Part shown: piece by piece, positions 1 to 6,499 of the stretch | Layout: every line of letters begins with the position of its first letter | Position numbering within the stretch: position 1 is the first letter of the stretch | DNA from: Hyphomicrobiaceae bacterium UBA4118 | Lineage (GTDB): Bacteria; Pseudomonadota; Alphaproteobacteria; Rhizobiales; Methyloligellaceae | NCBI GenBank assembly: GCA_002383105.1 | Contig: DFXC01000196.1 | Span: 17,702-30,717 of the forward strand | Reading direction: 5' to 3' | DNA length: 13,016 nt | Made by a program: the position numbers and the translations under genes | The notes under the pieces: generated by a model | Database searches by the model: none | Told to the model about the DNA's origin: nothing | What the model saw: only the letters and a program-made list of their open reading frames with translations

Positions 1-25
1 GTATGGAGCCTGAGCGGTCGTCACG

Positions 26-90
26 GACTCCCATCCCTCCCCCTTGTGGGGAGGGCCGGCGACGCCCTGGGCGCCGCCGGGGTGGGGGTC
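26..90. repeat. Intergenic palindromic repeat upstream of mtaB
   Basis: This is a C-then-G-rich inverted element. The outer arms at 26-37 and 79-90 are complementary at 10 of 12 positions, and the two exceptions would be G-T wobbles. Inside the left half is a second, perfect hairpin, CCCTCCCC (35-42) and GGGGAGGG (48-55), with a 5-nt loop. From general familiarity, C-run/TTGTGGGG palindromes of this kind recur in intergenic DNA of Hyphomicrobiales. It could stop transcription from the gene to the left, but there is no T tract. Only one copy occurs in this window, so its repeat status cannot be proven here. Confidence 0.5.
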
Positions 91-124
91 TGACTTTGAG
101 AACGTTTCATGTTAGAAGCCGCCA

Positions 125-1381
125 ATGTCGGATATCGAGATCATCACCTTCGGCTGCAGGCTCAATGCCTATGAGTCCGAGGTCATGCGCCAGCATGCCA
201 ACGCCACCGGACTGAGCGACGCGGTGATCGTCAACACCTGCGCGGTGACGGCGGAGGCCGTGCGCCAGGCGCGGCAAGCGATCCGCAAAGTCCGCCGCGA
301 GCGCCCCGACGCCAAGATCGTGGTGACGGGCTGTGCGGCGCAGATCGACCCGGCGCGTTTCGCCGCGATGGACGAGGTCGATCACGTCATCGGCAATCAG
401 GAGAAGCTCGAAGCCAAGAGCTTCGCCGGGCTCAGCATCGAGGGAACCGAGCGCGTCGCCGTCAACGACATCATGTCGGTGCGCGAGACCGCGGGCCACC
501 TGATCGAGGGCTTCGGCAACCATGCCCGCGCCTATGTGCAGATCCAGAACGGCTGCGACCATCGCTGCACCTTCTGCGTCATTCCCTTCGGCCGCGGGCC
601 GTCGCGCTCGGTGCCGGCAGGCGAGGTGGTGGCGCAGGTGCGGCGGCTCGCCGAGAACGGCTATGCCGAGATCGTGCTGACCGGCGTCGACATCACCGCC
701 TACGGCGCCGATCTCCCCGGCGCGATCACGCTCGGCAAGCTCGTGCGCAAGGTGCTAGCGCTGGTGCCCGAGCTGCCGCGCCTCAGGCTCTCATCCATCG
801 ATTCCATCGAGGCTGACCCCGTTCTCCTTGCGGCAATCGCCGAGGAGGAGCGGTTGATGCCGCATCTGCATCTGTCGCTGCAATCGGGAGACGACCTGAC
901 GCTGAAGCGCATGAAGCGGCGGCACGCCCGCGCCGATTCGATAACGTTTTGCGAGGCGGTGCGTCGTATGCGCCCCGATGTCGTGTTCGGCGCCGACCTC
1001 ATCGCCGGATTCCCCACCGAGACCGAGGCGATGTTCAGAAATTCGCTGTCGCTGGTCGACGATTGCGGGCTGACCTTCCTGCACGTGTTTCCCTATTCGG
1101 CGCGGGAGGGCACGCCCGCCGCGCGCATGCCGCAAGTTCATGGCGCCACCATCGCGCGGCGCGCGGGCGAGCTCCGCGACAAGGGCGTCGCTGCGCTCAA
1201 GACCCATCTCGCGGGCGCCAAGGGGCGGCGCATCCAAGTGCTCATGGAGAATTGCGGCCATGGCCGCTCCGCCGATTTCACCCCGGTGCGGCTCGATGCG
1301 GAAGAGAGCGCCGGAGCGCTGGTCGAGGCGATTGTGAGCGGCGATGACGGGGCCGCCCTGCTTGCGGTGGTGAGCCCATGA
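125..1381 (+). CDS. mtaB: tRNA (N6-threonylcarbamoyladenosine(37)-C2)-methylthiotransferase MtaB
   Basis: A radical SAM enzyme that adds a methylthio group to C2 of t6A at position 37 of ANN-decoding tRNAs, giving ms2t6A; it acts in the cytoplasm. The 418-residue protein has the family layout. The N-terminal methylthiotransferase domain carries the three auxiliary-cluster cysteines C11 (TFGCRLN), C39 (NTCAV) and C70 (TGCAAQ). The radical SAM core has C144-x3-C148-x2-C151 in GCDHRCTFC, and a C-terminal TRAM-like region follows from about residue 360. The NTCAVT and GCRLNAYES signatures favour MtaB over MiaB or RimO. The ATG at 125 is the first start that keeps the GCRLN motif at its usual place near the N-terminus; the ribosome-binding site is weak. 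The stop overlaps the ftsY start (ATGA), indicating translational coupling. Confidence 0.95.
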   Translation: MSDIEIITFGCRLNAYESEVMRQHANATGLSDAVIVNTCAVTAEAVRQARQAIRKVRRERPDAKIVVTGCAAQIDPARFAAMDEVDHVIGNQEKLEAKSFAGLSIEGTERVAVNDIMSVRETAGHLIEGFGNHARAYVQIQNGCDHRCTFCVIPFGRGPSRSVPAGEVVAQVRRLAENGYAEIVLTGVDITAYGADLPGAITLGKLVRKVLALVPELPRLRLSSIDSIEADPVLLAAIAEEERLMPHLHLSLQSGDDLTLKRMKRRHARADSITFCEAVRRMRPDVVFGADLIAGFPTETEAMFRNSLSLVDDCGLTFLHVFPYSAREGTPAARMPQVHGATIARRAGELRDKGVAALKTHLAGAKGRRIQVLMENCGHGRSADFTPVRLDAEESAGALVEAIVSGDDGAALLAVVSP

Positions 1382-2592
1382 GCGAAGGGAACAAACCGTC
1401 TTTCTTCCAGCGGCTGCTCGGCCTCGGTGACGACAAGCCAAAGCCCGAAGAGCCCACGCCGCCTCCCAAGAAGGAGCCGCCGTCGGAGGCGCCGCAGCGC
1501 AAGCCTCCGGAGAAGACCCCGGCCAAGGAGGAGCCTGAGCGGGAGCGGCTGCCAAAGACGGCCAACGCCAAGCCCGCGCCGCGCAGGAAGCCTCATCCTG
1601 CGCCTGGCGTGAGCGAAACCAAGGCAAAGCCCAAAACGTCTCTCCCCCTTGAGCCGAAGCGGAGCTGGTTTGCCGAGCTCCGCCACGGGCTGTCCCGCAC
1701 CTCGACGGCGCTGTCCGACAATATCGCGAGCGTGCTCACCAAGCGGAAGCTCGACGAGGAGACGCTCGATCGGCTCGAGGAGGTCCTCATCAAGGCCGAT
1801 CTCGGCGTCGCCATGGCGGCTCGCATGCGCGCGGCCATCGCCAAGGGTCGTTACGAGAGGGGGCTGACCCCCGAGGCGGTGCGCGAGGTCCTGGCTGCCG
1901 AGATCGCAAGCGTGCTCGAGCCGGTGGCGCAGCCTTTTGCTCTCTCAACAGCCCGGCCCCATGTCTTCCTCGTGGTCGGGGTGAACGGCACCGGCAAGAC
2001 CACCACCATCGGCAAGATGGCGCACCAGTTCAGGCGGAGAGGCTTGAGCGTCATGCTCGCCGCCGCCGATACTTTCCGTGCCGCGGCCATCGATCAGCTC
2101 AAAGTGTGGGGCAGCCGCGTGGGCGCCGAGGTGGTCGCCAAGGATGCCGGCTCAGACCCCGCCGGCGTCGCCTATGAGGCGCTTGTGCGCGCGCGCACCG
2201 AGGCTTGCGACGTGCTCCTCATCGACACTGCCGGGCGCTTGCAGAACAAGACGGACTTGATGGCCGAGCTCGCCAAGATCGTGCGCGTGTTGAAGAAGCT
2301 CGACGCCAGCGCTCCCCATGGCGTCATTCTTGTGCTCGACGCCACCACCGGGCAGAACGCCCTCAATCAGGTGCAGATCTTCCAGGAAATCGCGGGGGTT
2401 ACGGGCCTGGTGGTGACCAAGCTCGACGGCACCGCACGCGGCGGCATTCTCGTTGCCATCGCCGAGCGCTTCGGCCTTCCCATCAACGCCATCGGCATCG
2501 GCGAAGGACTCGAAGACTTCGAGCCGTTCGACGCCGGTGACTTCGCCCGCGCCATCGCCGGAGTCGGAAGCGAGAATGAAGCGGCAGCCTGA
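1378..2592 (+). CDS. ftsY: Signal recognition particle receptor FtsY
   Basis: An SRP-type GTPase that docks ribosome-SRP complexes at the inner membrane for co-translational insertion. In the 404-residue protein, residues 1-95 begin with a short amphipathic stretch (SFFQRLLGLG) and continue as a Pro/Lys/Glu-rich low-complexity linker, typical of the variable A domain. The N domain helical bundle spans about 95-190, and the GTPase G domain follows. Visible G motifs are the P-loop GVNGTGKT (201-208), DTFRAAA, DTAGRL (from D283) and TKLDG (347-351). The conserved tail GIGEGLEDFEPFD closes the protein. The presence of an A domain and the FEPFD tail favour FtsY over its partner Ffh. It overlaps mtaB by 4 bp and yciB by 17 bp, so the three genes are very probably one transcript. 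Confidence 0.96.
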   Translation: MSEGNKPSFFQRLLGLGDDKPKPEEPTPPPKKEPPSEAPQRKPPEKTPAKEEPERERLPKTANAKPAPRRKPHPAPGVSETKAKPKTSLPLEPKRSWFAELRHGLSRTSTALSDNIASVLTKRKLDEETLDRLEEVLIKADLGVAMAARMRAAIAKGRYERGLTPEAVREVLAAEIASVLEPVAQPFALSTARPHVFLVVGVNGTGKTTTIGKMAHQFRRRGLSVMLAAADTFRAAAIDQLKVWGSRVGAEVVAKDAGSDPAGVAYEALVRARTEACDVLLIDTAGRLQNKTDLMAELAKIVRVLKKLDASAPHGVILVLDATTGQNALNQVQIFQEIAGVTGLVVTKLDGTARGGILVAIAERFGLPINAIGIGEGLEDFEPFDAGDFARAIAGVGSENEAAA

Positions 2593-3226
2593 ACCCAAGA
2601 TCGCGCCGACGCCCAAGATCGCGCCGACAAAGGAAGCCGCTCCAGGTCCGGCGTTGTTGCCCAAGCTCGCCATCGAGCTTGGACCGTTGCTGGTGTTTTT
2701 CGCAGGCAATGCCGCAGCCGGGATCTATGTGGGCACAGCGGCCTTCATGGTGGCGACGCTGGTCTCGCTCGGCGCCGCGTGGCTCCTCTATCACAAGCTT
2801 CCGGTGATGCCGCTCCTGAGCGGCGCCATCGTGCTCGTGTTCGGCGGCCTCACGCTCTATCTCCGCGACGATACCTTCATCAAGCTCAAGCCGACCATCG
2901 TCTATTCGATGTTCGCGCTCTTGCTGGCTGGAGGCTTGCTGCTGAGGAAGCCCGTGCTCGAGCTCCTGTTCGGCAGCGTGTTCAATCTCACCGAGCAAGG
3001 CTGGCGCAAGCTCACCTTGCGCTGGGCCCTGTTCTTCGTCGCCATGGCGGTGCTCAACGAGCTCGTCTGGCGCCATGTCTCGACCAATGTCTGGGTCAGC
3101 TTCAAGGCCTTCGGTTTCCTGCCGCTGACCTTTCTGTTCGCGCTCGCGCAGGTGCCGCTGATGCAGCGCCATGGCGAGCCTGAAGCAGGCGGGTCGGGCG
3201 ACCCCGAGAAGGAAAAGCAGGCCTAA
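2576..3226 (+). CDS. yciB: Septation protein A / YciB family inner-membrane protein
   Basis: A multi-pass inner-membrane protein of the YciB/IspZ (intracellular septation protein A) family, linked to cell division and envelope integrity; its molecular activity is not settled. The 216-residue product has about five hydrophobic segments. Family signatures include ELGPLLVFF near residue 30, FGGLTLYLRDDTFIKLKPT mid-protein and LNELVWRHVSTNVWVSFK in the C-terminal half. The start was placed at the ATG inside the end of ftsY because GGAGTCGGAAG lies just upstream and the ATG at 2453 would add a shadow peptide read from ftsY. The cytoplasmic N-terminus (about 28 residues) precedes the family core and contains two copies of PKIAPT. 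A short charged tail (about 16 residues) ends the protein. The 17-bp overlap suggests coupling to ftsY. Confidence 0.92.
   Translation: MKRQPEPKIAPTPKIAPTKEAAPGPALLPKLAIELGPLLVFFAGNAAAGIYVGTAAFMVATLVSLGAAWLLYHKLPVMPLLSGAIVLVFGGLTLYLRDDTFIKLKPTIVYSMFALLLAGGLLLRKPVLELLFGSVFNLTEQGWRKLTLRWALFFVAMAVLNELVWRHVSTNVWVSFKAFGFLPLTFLFALAQVPLMQRHGEPEAGGSGDPEKEKQA
2594..2628 (+). repeat. Two-copy 18-bp in-frame tandem repeat in yciB
   Basis: The 17-bp sequence CCCAAGATCGCGCCGAC occurs twice without mismatch, at 2594-2610 and 2612-2628, with a period of 18 bp. It encodes PKIAPT-PKIAPT in the N-terminal tail of YciB, ahead of the first membrane segment, and keeps the frame. The identical DNA indicates a recent duplication by slippage. 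Confidence 0.9.
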
Positions 3227-3466
3227 GCCCTCGTAGGTGCGGGCCTCATCAGCCGTTAAGGCTACCACGCGCTGGGCGGCGCTCCCGACTTGCAAGGGAA
3301 AAGAGCCATACCGATATGTTGCGCTGCGGGGCCGGCGGCCCCGACTCGCTGCAACCTGACGTTTGCGGTTCGCGATTTTGGGTTGTACAACGGAGACGGA
3401 GCGCCTGATAAGCAAGGGCAGCTGCGGAGGGATACACGCTTTACGCGAAGCAAGGCTCCTACCACG
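3227..3466. other. Intergenic region between yciB and the MarR gene
   Basis: These 240 bp contain no convincing gene; reading frames here have no family signature and no ribosome-binding site. A GC-rich hairpin, GGGGCC (3328-3333), loop GGC, GGCCCC (3337-3342), has no T tract. It might help end the mtaB-ftsY-yciB transcript or simply be structured leader. A possible promoter and operator for the MarR gene follow at 3363-3391. Confidence 0.5.
3363..3391 (+). promoter_or_regulatory. Putative promoter and palindromic operator of the MarR gene
   Basis: A possible -35 element TTGCGG (3363-3368) sits 17 bp before a possible -10 TACAAC (3386-3391). The -10 lies within a perfect 10-bp palindrome GTTGTACAAC (3382-3391). 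MarR-family proteins bind short palindromes as dimers and often repress their own genes, so an autoregulatory operator is a reasonable inference. The match to consensus is modest, and the leader to the ATG would be about 70 nt. Confidence 0.35.
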
Positions 3467-3904
3467 ATGGTTAAAGGCGGCAACCAGCTCGATCGCTCGG
3501 CGATGCACTTGCTGCACCGCGCGGGTCAATGTGCGGCGGACATCTTTTCGTCCGAGGCGCGCAGGAGCGGGCTGACGCCTCGCCAATTTGCCGTGCTCAT
3601 GGTGGTCGCAGAGGAGGAGGGGCTCACCCAGACCGATCTGGTGGACCGAACGGGCATCGACAGGTCGACGCTTGCCGACATTGTCGGGCGGCTGCTCAGC
3701 CGGGGGCTGATCCAGCGGCGCCGCGCCAAGGAGGACGCCAGAGCCTACGCCATCAAGCTCACGCCCCAGGGTGCCAAGGCCTTGCGCGAGGCGCAGCCGG
3801 GTGCCACCGCGGCCGACACCCGGCTCCTTGCCGGGCTTTCACCTGCCAAGCGGCAAGATTTCCTCGACTCCCTCAATCTCATCGTCACCACCGTCCGCAA
3901 GTAG
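3467..3904 (+). CDS. MarR-family winged helix-turn-helix transcriptional regulator
   Basis: A 145-residue dimeric DNA-binding regulator. The N-terminal dimerisation helix (about 8-34) is followed by the winged HTH: LTPRQFAVLMVV (36-47), the LTQTDLVDRTGIDRSTLADI region with the recognition helix at about 64-78, and the wing RRRAKEDARAYAIKLT (84-99). A C-terminal dimerisation helix follows from about 125. One cysteine (C22) lies in the first helix. That resembles the location of the redox cysteine in OhrR-type members, but the OhrR signature LDNQLCF is absent, so peroxide sensing is only speculative. The frame is open back to 3290. The ATG at 3467 was chosen because family members begin here and the added 59 residues would cross a likely promoter. 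The ribosome-binding site is weak. It faces ccmG convergently; its target genes are not evident. Confidence 0.88.
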   Translation: MVKGGNQLDRSAMHLLHRAGQCAADIFSSEARRSGLTPRQFAVLMVVAEEEGLTQTDLVDRTGIDRSTLADIVGRLLSRGLIQRRRAKEDARAYAIKLTPQGAKALREAQPGATAADTRLLAGLSPAKRQDFLDSLNLIVTTVRK

Positions 3905-3923
3905 CGGCTGCCCTGCACCTTGC

Positions 3924-4002
3924 TCGTCATACCGGCGGAAGCCGGTATCCAGAAATGAGTCAGGCATCTACAGATGGATTCCGGCTTTCGCCGGAATGAC
4001 GA
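3924..4002. repeat. REP-like palindromic doublet between MarR gene and ccmG
   Basis: Two inverted 29-bp arms (3924-3952 and 3974-4002) match at 25 of 29 positions around a 21-bp spacer. Each arm is itself a hairpin with a perfect 8-bp stem: ATACCGGC/GCCGGTAT on the left and ATTCCGGC/GCCGGAAT on the right. The two arms differ at paired positions, so the base pairing is kept. This CCGGC-centred, GTCAT-flanked form is typical of bacterial REP elements. It lies between two convergent genes and may also serve as a shared transcription end. No further copy was seen in the window. Confidence 0.75.
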
Positions 4003-4017
4003 AGGCGGGGCGGCGTC

Positions 4018-4614
4018 CTACCCTTGCGGCTTGCTGGCGGGCGGCTGGAGCAGCGGCAGAATCTTGTCGCGAATCGCGCTCTCGGTCAGCGGACCCACAT
4101 GGCGGTAGGCGATCTTGCCGTCGCCGGTGACCACATAAGTCTCGGGCACGCCATAGACGCCGAAATCGATTGCCGTGCGCCCCGAGGTGTCGGCGCCGAC
4201 GCGGGCGTAAGGATTGCCGTAGCGGCCGAGGAAGCGCCGGGCCGAGCCCGAGTCGTCCTTATAGTCGATGCCGTAAAGCCTGATCCCCTTTTGCTGGGCG
4301 AGGGCAACGAGCAACGGATGCTCGGCCTGGCATTCGACGCACCAGGAGGCAAAGACATTGACGATGTTGGGCTCGCCTTGGGCGAGATCTGTGCTTGCCA
4401 AGCCCGGCACGTCCTTTCCGTCTGCGCCGCTCAGCTCTGCGAGCGGGGGGAGGGTGAATTCCGGCACCGGCTTGCCGAGCAGCGCCGAGGGGAGCAGCGA
4501 AGGATCGCCGCCCCTGAGCGCGTACCAGAAGAGCCCGGCGAGCGCCGCGAAGATCACAAGCGGAAGGGCAGGCGCCAAACGCCGCAGGGGAGGCTGTCGC
4601 GTCACGTCGGTCAT
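4018..4614 (-). CDS. ccmG: Cytochrome c maturation thiol:disulfide interchange protein CcmG (DsbE)
   Basis: A membrane-anchored periplasmic thioredoxin-like protein that passes reducing equivalents to the cytochrome c maturation pathway, keeping apocytochrome c CxxCH thiols or CcmH reduced before haem attachment. In the 198-residue protein, residues 1-13 are basic and cytoplasmic. Residues 14-34 form a signal anchor (LAPALPLVIFAALAGLFWYAL), and the thioredoxin-like domain follows. The redox motif is W91-C92-V-E-C95 after NIVNVFAS, and the cis-proline is in GVYGVPETY (P157). The acidic residue inside the CxxC is characteristic of several alphaproteobacterial CcmG proteins. It overlaps ccmD by 4 bp (ATGA) and is the last gene of the ccmC-ccmD-ccmG unit. 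A role as ResA-type or TlpA-type reductant is possible on fold alone, but the position favours CcmG. Confidence 0.95.
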   Translation of the reverse strand: MTDVTRQPPLRRLAPALPLVIFAALAGLFWYALRGGDPSLLPSALLGKPVPEFTLPPLAELSGADGKDVPGLASTDLAQGEPNIVNVFASWCVECQAEHPLLVALAQQKGIRLYGIDYKDDSGSARRFLGRYGNPYARVGADTSGRTAIDFGVYGVPETYVVTGDGKIAYRHVGPLTESAIRDKILPLLQPPASKPQG

Positions 4615-4832
4615 GGCGTGCGCTTCCGCGGCGGCTTCCCTGGCGCGCTTGCTTTCGGCTTCGCCGGAGCGGAAGCCGAGCGCCGCCTGATCCCTCTCCG
4701 CTCGAGATCGGCAAGGATGCGCCGCTGCTTGCGGTCGTCTTCGACGACGGCGAGAGCCAGCGCCGCGATGGCAACGAAGGTGACGCCATAGGCGCTGAGG
4801 ATGAAGACGGCGTGTGGGCCGAGGTCTGGCAT
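4611..4832 (-). CDS. ccmD: Haem exporter protein CcmD
   Basis: A small inner-membrane protein that helps release holo-CcmE from the CcmABC haem-handling complex. The 73-residue product has a short N-terminus (MPDLGPHAVFILSAYG) leading into one membrane helix at about 9-31. After it comes the charged VEDDRKQRRILADLERRG region that marks CcmD, where a basic helix follows the membrane span. Residues 48-73 add a Lys/Arg/Pro/Ala-rich tail that looks disordered. Identification rests on pattern and position between ccmC and ccmG, since CcmD is poorly conserved. The ATG lies 10 nt after the ccmC stop without a clear ribosome-binding site, suggesting coupled translation. The stop overlaps the ccmG start. 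Confidence 0.88.
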   Translation of the reverse strand: MPDLGPHAVFILSAYGVTFVAIAALALAVVEDDRKQRRILADLERRGIRRRSASAPAKPKASAPGKPPRKRTP

Positions 4833-4842
4833 TGGTGCCGGC

Positions 4843-5580
4843 TTACGCTTCGACCAGAGCGGCGCGCTCGACTTGCGTCTGCTGCAACGCGCGCACGCGA
4901 CGGCGCAAGATCTCGGCGCGCATGGCGATGAGATGCAAGAGCACGAAGAGGAGCGTGAAGGCGATCGCCATGACGAAGAGCGGCGCCAGCATTGACGGAT
5001 CGATGGTGGGACCGCCCAGGCGGAAGACGCTCGCCGATTGGTGCAGCGTGTTCCACCAATCCACCGAGAATTTGATGATGGGCACATTGATGGCCCCGAC
5101 CAGGGCAAGGATCGCGGCGGCGCGGCCGGCGCGGCCCGGCTCCTCGATCGCCTGCCACAGCGCAATCAGGCCGAGATAGAGCAGGAACAGCACGAGCACC
5201 GAGGTGAGCCGCGCGTCCCACACCCAATAGGTGCCCCACATCGGCTTGCCCCACAGCGAGCCGGTGACGAGCGCGACGAAGGTGAAGGTCGCCCCGATGG
5301 GAGCGGCGGTCTTGGCGGCGACGTCGGCAAGGGGGTGGCGCCAGATCAGCGTGCCGAGGCTCGCCACCGCGATCAGCATGTAGCCGAACATGGCAAGCCA
5401 CGCGGCGGGCACGTGGATGAACATGATCCTGACGGTCTCGCCCTGCTGGTAGTCGGGGGGCGCCACGAAGAAGGAGAGGTAAAGGCCCACGCCCAGCAAG
5501 AGGAGCGTGAGCACGGTCAGCCACGGCACGAGGCGGTCGACAAGGCTCAAAAAACGCGTCGGGTTGGCGAGGCTTACCAT
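4843..5580 (-). CDS. ccmC: Haem exporter / haem ligation protein CcmC
   Basis: A six-pass inner-membrane protein of the haem handling protein family. It binds haem at the periplasmic face and delivers it to the chaperone CcmE. The 245-residue sequence has the diagnostic tryptophan-rich motif WGTYWVWD (115-122), and the two external histidines that ligate haem are H56 (IHVPAAW) and H180 (NTLHQSAS). Hydrophobic segments lie around 18-39, 55-78, 92-110, 125-145, 155-172 and 198-222. The length is normal for the family. The upstream neighbour on the same strand should be ccmB, but a plus-strand gene intervenes, so ccmC needs its own promoter or read-through. No good ribosome-binding site precedes the chosen ATG; it was kept because it gives the usual N-terminus. 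Confidence 0.95.
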   Translation of the reverse strand: MVSLANPTRFLSLVDRLVPWLTVLTLLLLGVGLYLSFFVAPPDYQQGETVRIMFIHVPAAWLAMFGYMLIAVASLGTLIWRHPLADVAAKTAAPIGATFTFVALVTGSLWGKPMWGTYWVWDARLTSVLVLFLLYLGLIALWQAIEEPGRAGRAAAILALVGAINVPIIKFSVDWWNTLHQSASVFRLGGPTIDPSMLAPLFVMAIAFTLLFVLLHLIAMRAEILRRRVRALQQTQVERAALVEA

Positions 5581-5654
5581 GGGTTTGATCTAGTGGGTTT
5601 GGTGAAGGGGCGCAACGGAGTGGGGGTCGCAGACTAGGCTTCTCGTTCAATTCA

Positions 5655-5682
5655 GGTATAACACTCGCCGGAACCCGGGCAA
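5655..5682 (-). promoter_or_regulatory. Putative promoter for ccmC-ccmD-ccmG
   Basis: On the minus strand, TTGCCC (5682-5677) is followed after 16 bp by TATACC (5660-5655), or after 15 bp by TTATAC. This lies 75 bp upstream of the ccmC ATG in the gap shared with the divergent gene at 5705. It would supply transcription that the interrupted cluster otherwise lacks. The match is suggestive only. Confidence 0.3.
5657..5662 (+). promoter_or_regulatory. Putative -10 element of the 5705-6496 gene
   Basis: TATAAC on the plus strand is one base from the TATAAT consensus and lies 43 bp before the ATG at 5705. No good -35 is visible 16-18 bp upstream, so a plain housekeeping promoter is not proven. 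It overlaps the proposed ccmC -10 on the other strand. Confidence 0.25.
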
Positions 5683-5704
5683 TTTTCGGAACGGCAATTG
5701 CGCG

Positions 5705-6496
5705 ATGTGGAAATTTCTGGCCGCTCTGTTGTTGCTGGGCCTGTGGTCGTCAGACGCGTTCCCCCAGCAAGGCAACGCTGGTGCCGCCGCTTCCTATCGA
5801 AAACATGCCGTGGAGAGCGAGCCCAGTGGCTCCAACCACGCCATCTCCTCAAGTGAGGATGCCACCGAAGACAGCGCGGTCGAAAGCAAGGGGTGCACCA
5901 GGGGCGCAGGCTGGGGTGGAAACCTCCGCTATCATGCCTGCGAGGCATGGGCTTACGCCTTCTCCACGACCGAGCGCGCCATTGCCATTTTCGCCGGCGT
6001 GCTCACGCTCTCCACCCTCTTGCTTTGGGTTTTCACCATGCGGGCGGCCAATGCCGCACGAGGGGCCGCCAAGCACATCCCCGCCGTGGAGAGAGCCTAC
6101 ATCTTCATTCAGCCGAGCGAGAAAGGCGGATTTTTCGGGCCAGACGAAAAAACCGTGGCCTTCGTCGAGGTGCAGAATTTCGGACCGACCCCGGGATTTC
6201 TTGAGACCCTTTACGGCGAGTTCTCGCCGACCAAGCCCAACGGAAGAAAGCCACGATACGATCCGTCCAAGGGCACCAAGTTCGCCGTCGACGACATCAT
6301 CGGGAAGTTCGACGTCCCGACGCCGCTTGACCAACGGTTCGAAACGTCAGGCGTCGAGCCGGTCTATTTTTTTGGGTATGTCGAATATCGAGACATCTTC
6401 AAGCGACGGCACACCAGCAGGTTCTGCGCTCTGCTCAAGCCCGTGGAAGGCACGTCAGCTCTCGCCGGCGAGCGGGCCTGGAGCAGCTGGGACTGA
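5705..6496 (+). CDS. Hypothetical membrane protein interrupting the ccm cluster
   Basis: I cannot assign a function. The 263-residue product begins with a signal-peptide-like segment (1-19, possible cleavage after SDA). Next comes a polar, Ser/Glu-rich region of about 70 residues with two cysteines (C64, C79), then one strong membrane helix (92-112). The C-terminal domain of about 150 residues starts AVERAYIFIQP and includes VQNFGPTPGF and FFGYVEYRDIFKRRHTSRF. This ERAY/NFG-TP/GYVEY-DIF pattern resembles uncharacterised membrane proteins I associate with Bradyrhizobium and relatives. Topology would place the first part outside and the C-terminal domain inside the cell. It lies opposite to the ccm genes, converges on ccmB with 3 bp between stops, and looks less GC-rich than they do. 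All suggest later insertion. No CxxCH or other cytochrome-related motif is present. Confidence 0.75.
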   Translation: MWKFLAALLLLGLWSSDAFPQQGNAGAAASYRKHAVESEPSGSNHAISSSEDATEDSAVESKGCTRGAGWGGNLRYHACEAWAYAFSTTERAIAIFAGVLTLSTLLLWVFTMRAANAARGAAKHIPAVERAYIFIQPSEKGGFFGPDEKTVAFVEVQNFGPTPGFLETLYGEFSPTKPNGRKPRYDPSKGTKFAVDDIIGKFDVPTPLDQRFETSGVEPVYFFGYVEYRDIFKRRHTSRFCALLKPVEGTSALAGERAWSSWD

Positions 6497-6499
6497 GCC

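Noticed and set aside
3..215. Plus-strand open frame at the left edge
   Set aside because: It spans the palindromic repeat and the start of mtaB in another frame and is Arg/Pro/Ser-rich without any signature.
3290..3466. 59-residue N-terminal extension of the MarR protein
   Set aside because: It would translate through the hairpin and likely promoter, has no ribosome-binding site, and does not resemble MarR N-termini.
2483..3586. 367-codon open frame antisense to yciB and the MarR gene
   Set aside because: It crosses two real plus-strand genes and the intergenic gap and shows only low-complexity His/Arg/Glu-rich sequence.
4259..5650. 463-codon open frame on the minus strand
   Set aside because: It lies over ccmC, ccmD and ccmG in another frame, its translation is Arg/Pro/Ala-rich without any domain, and the overlapping genes have full family signatures.
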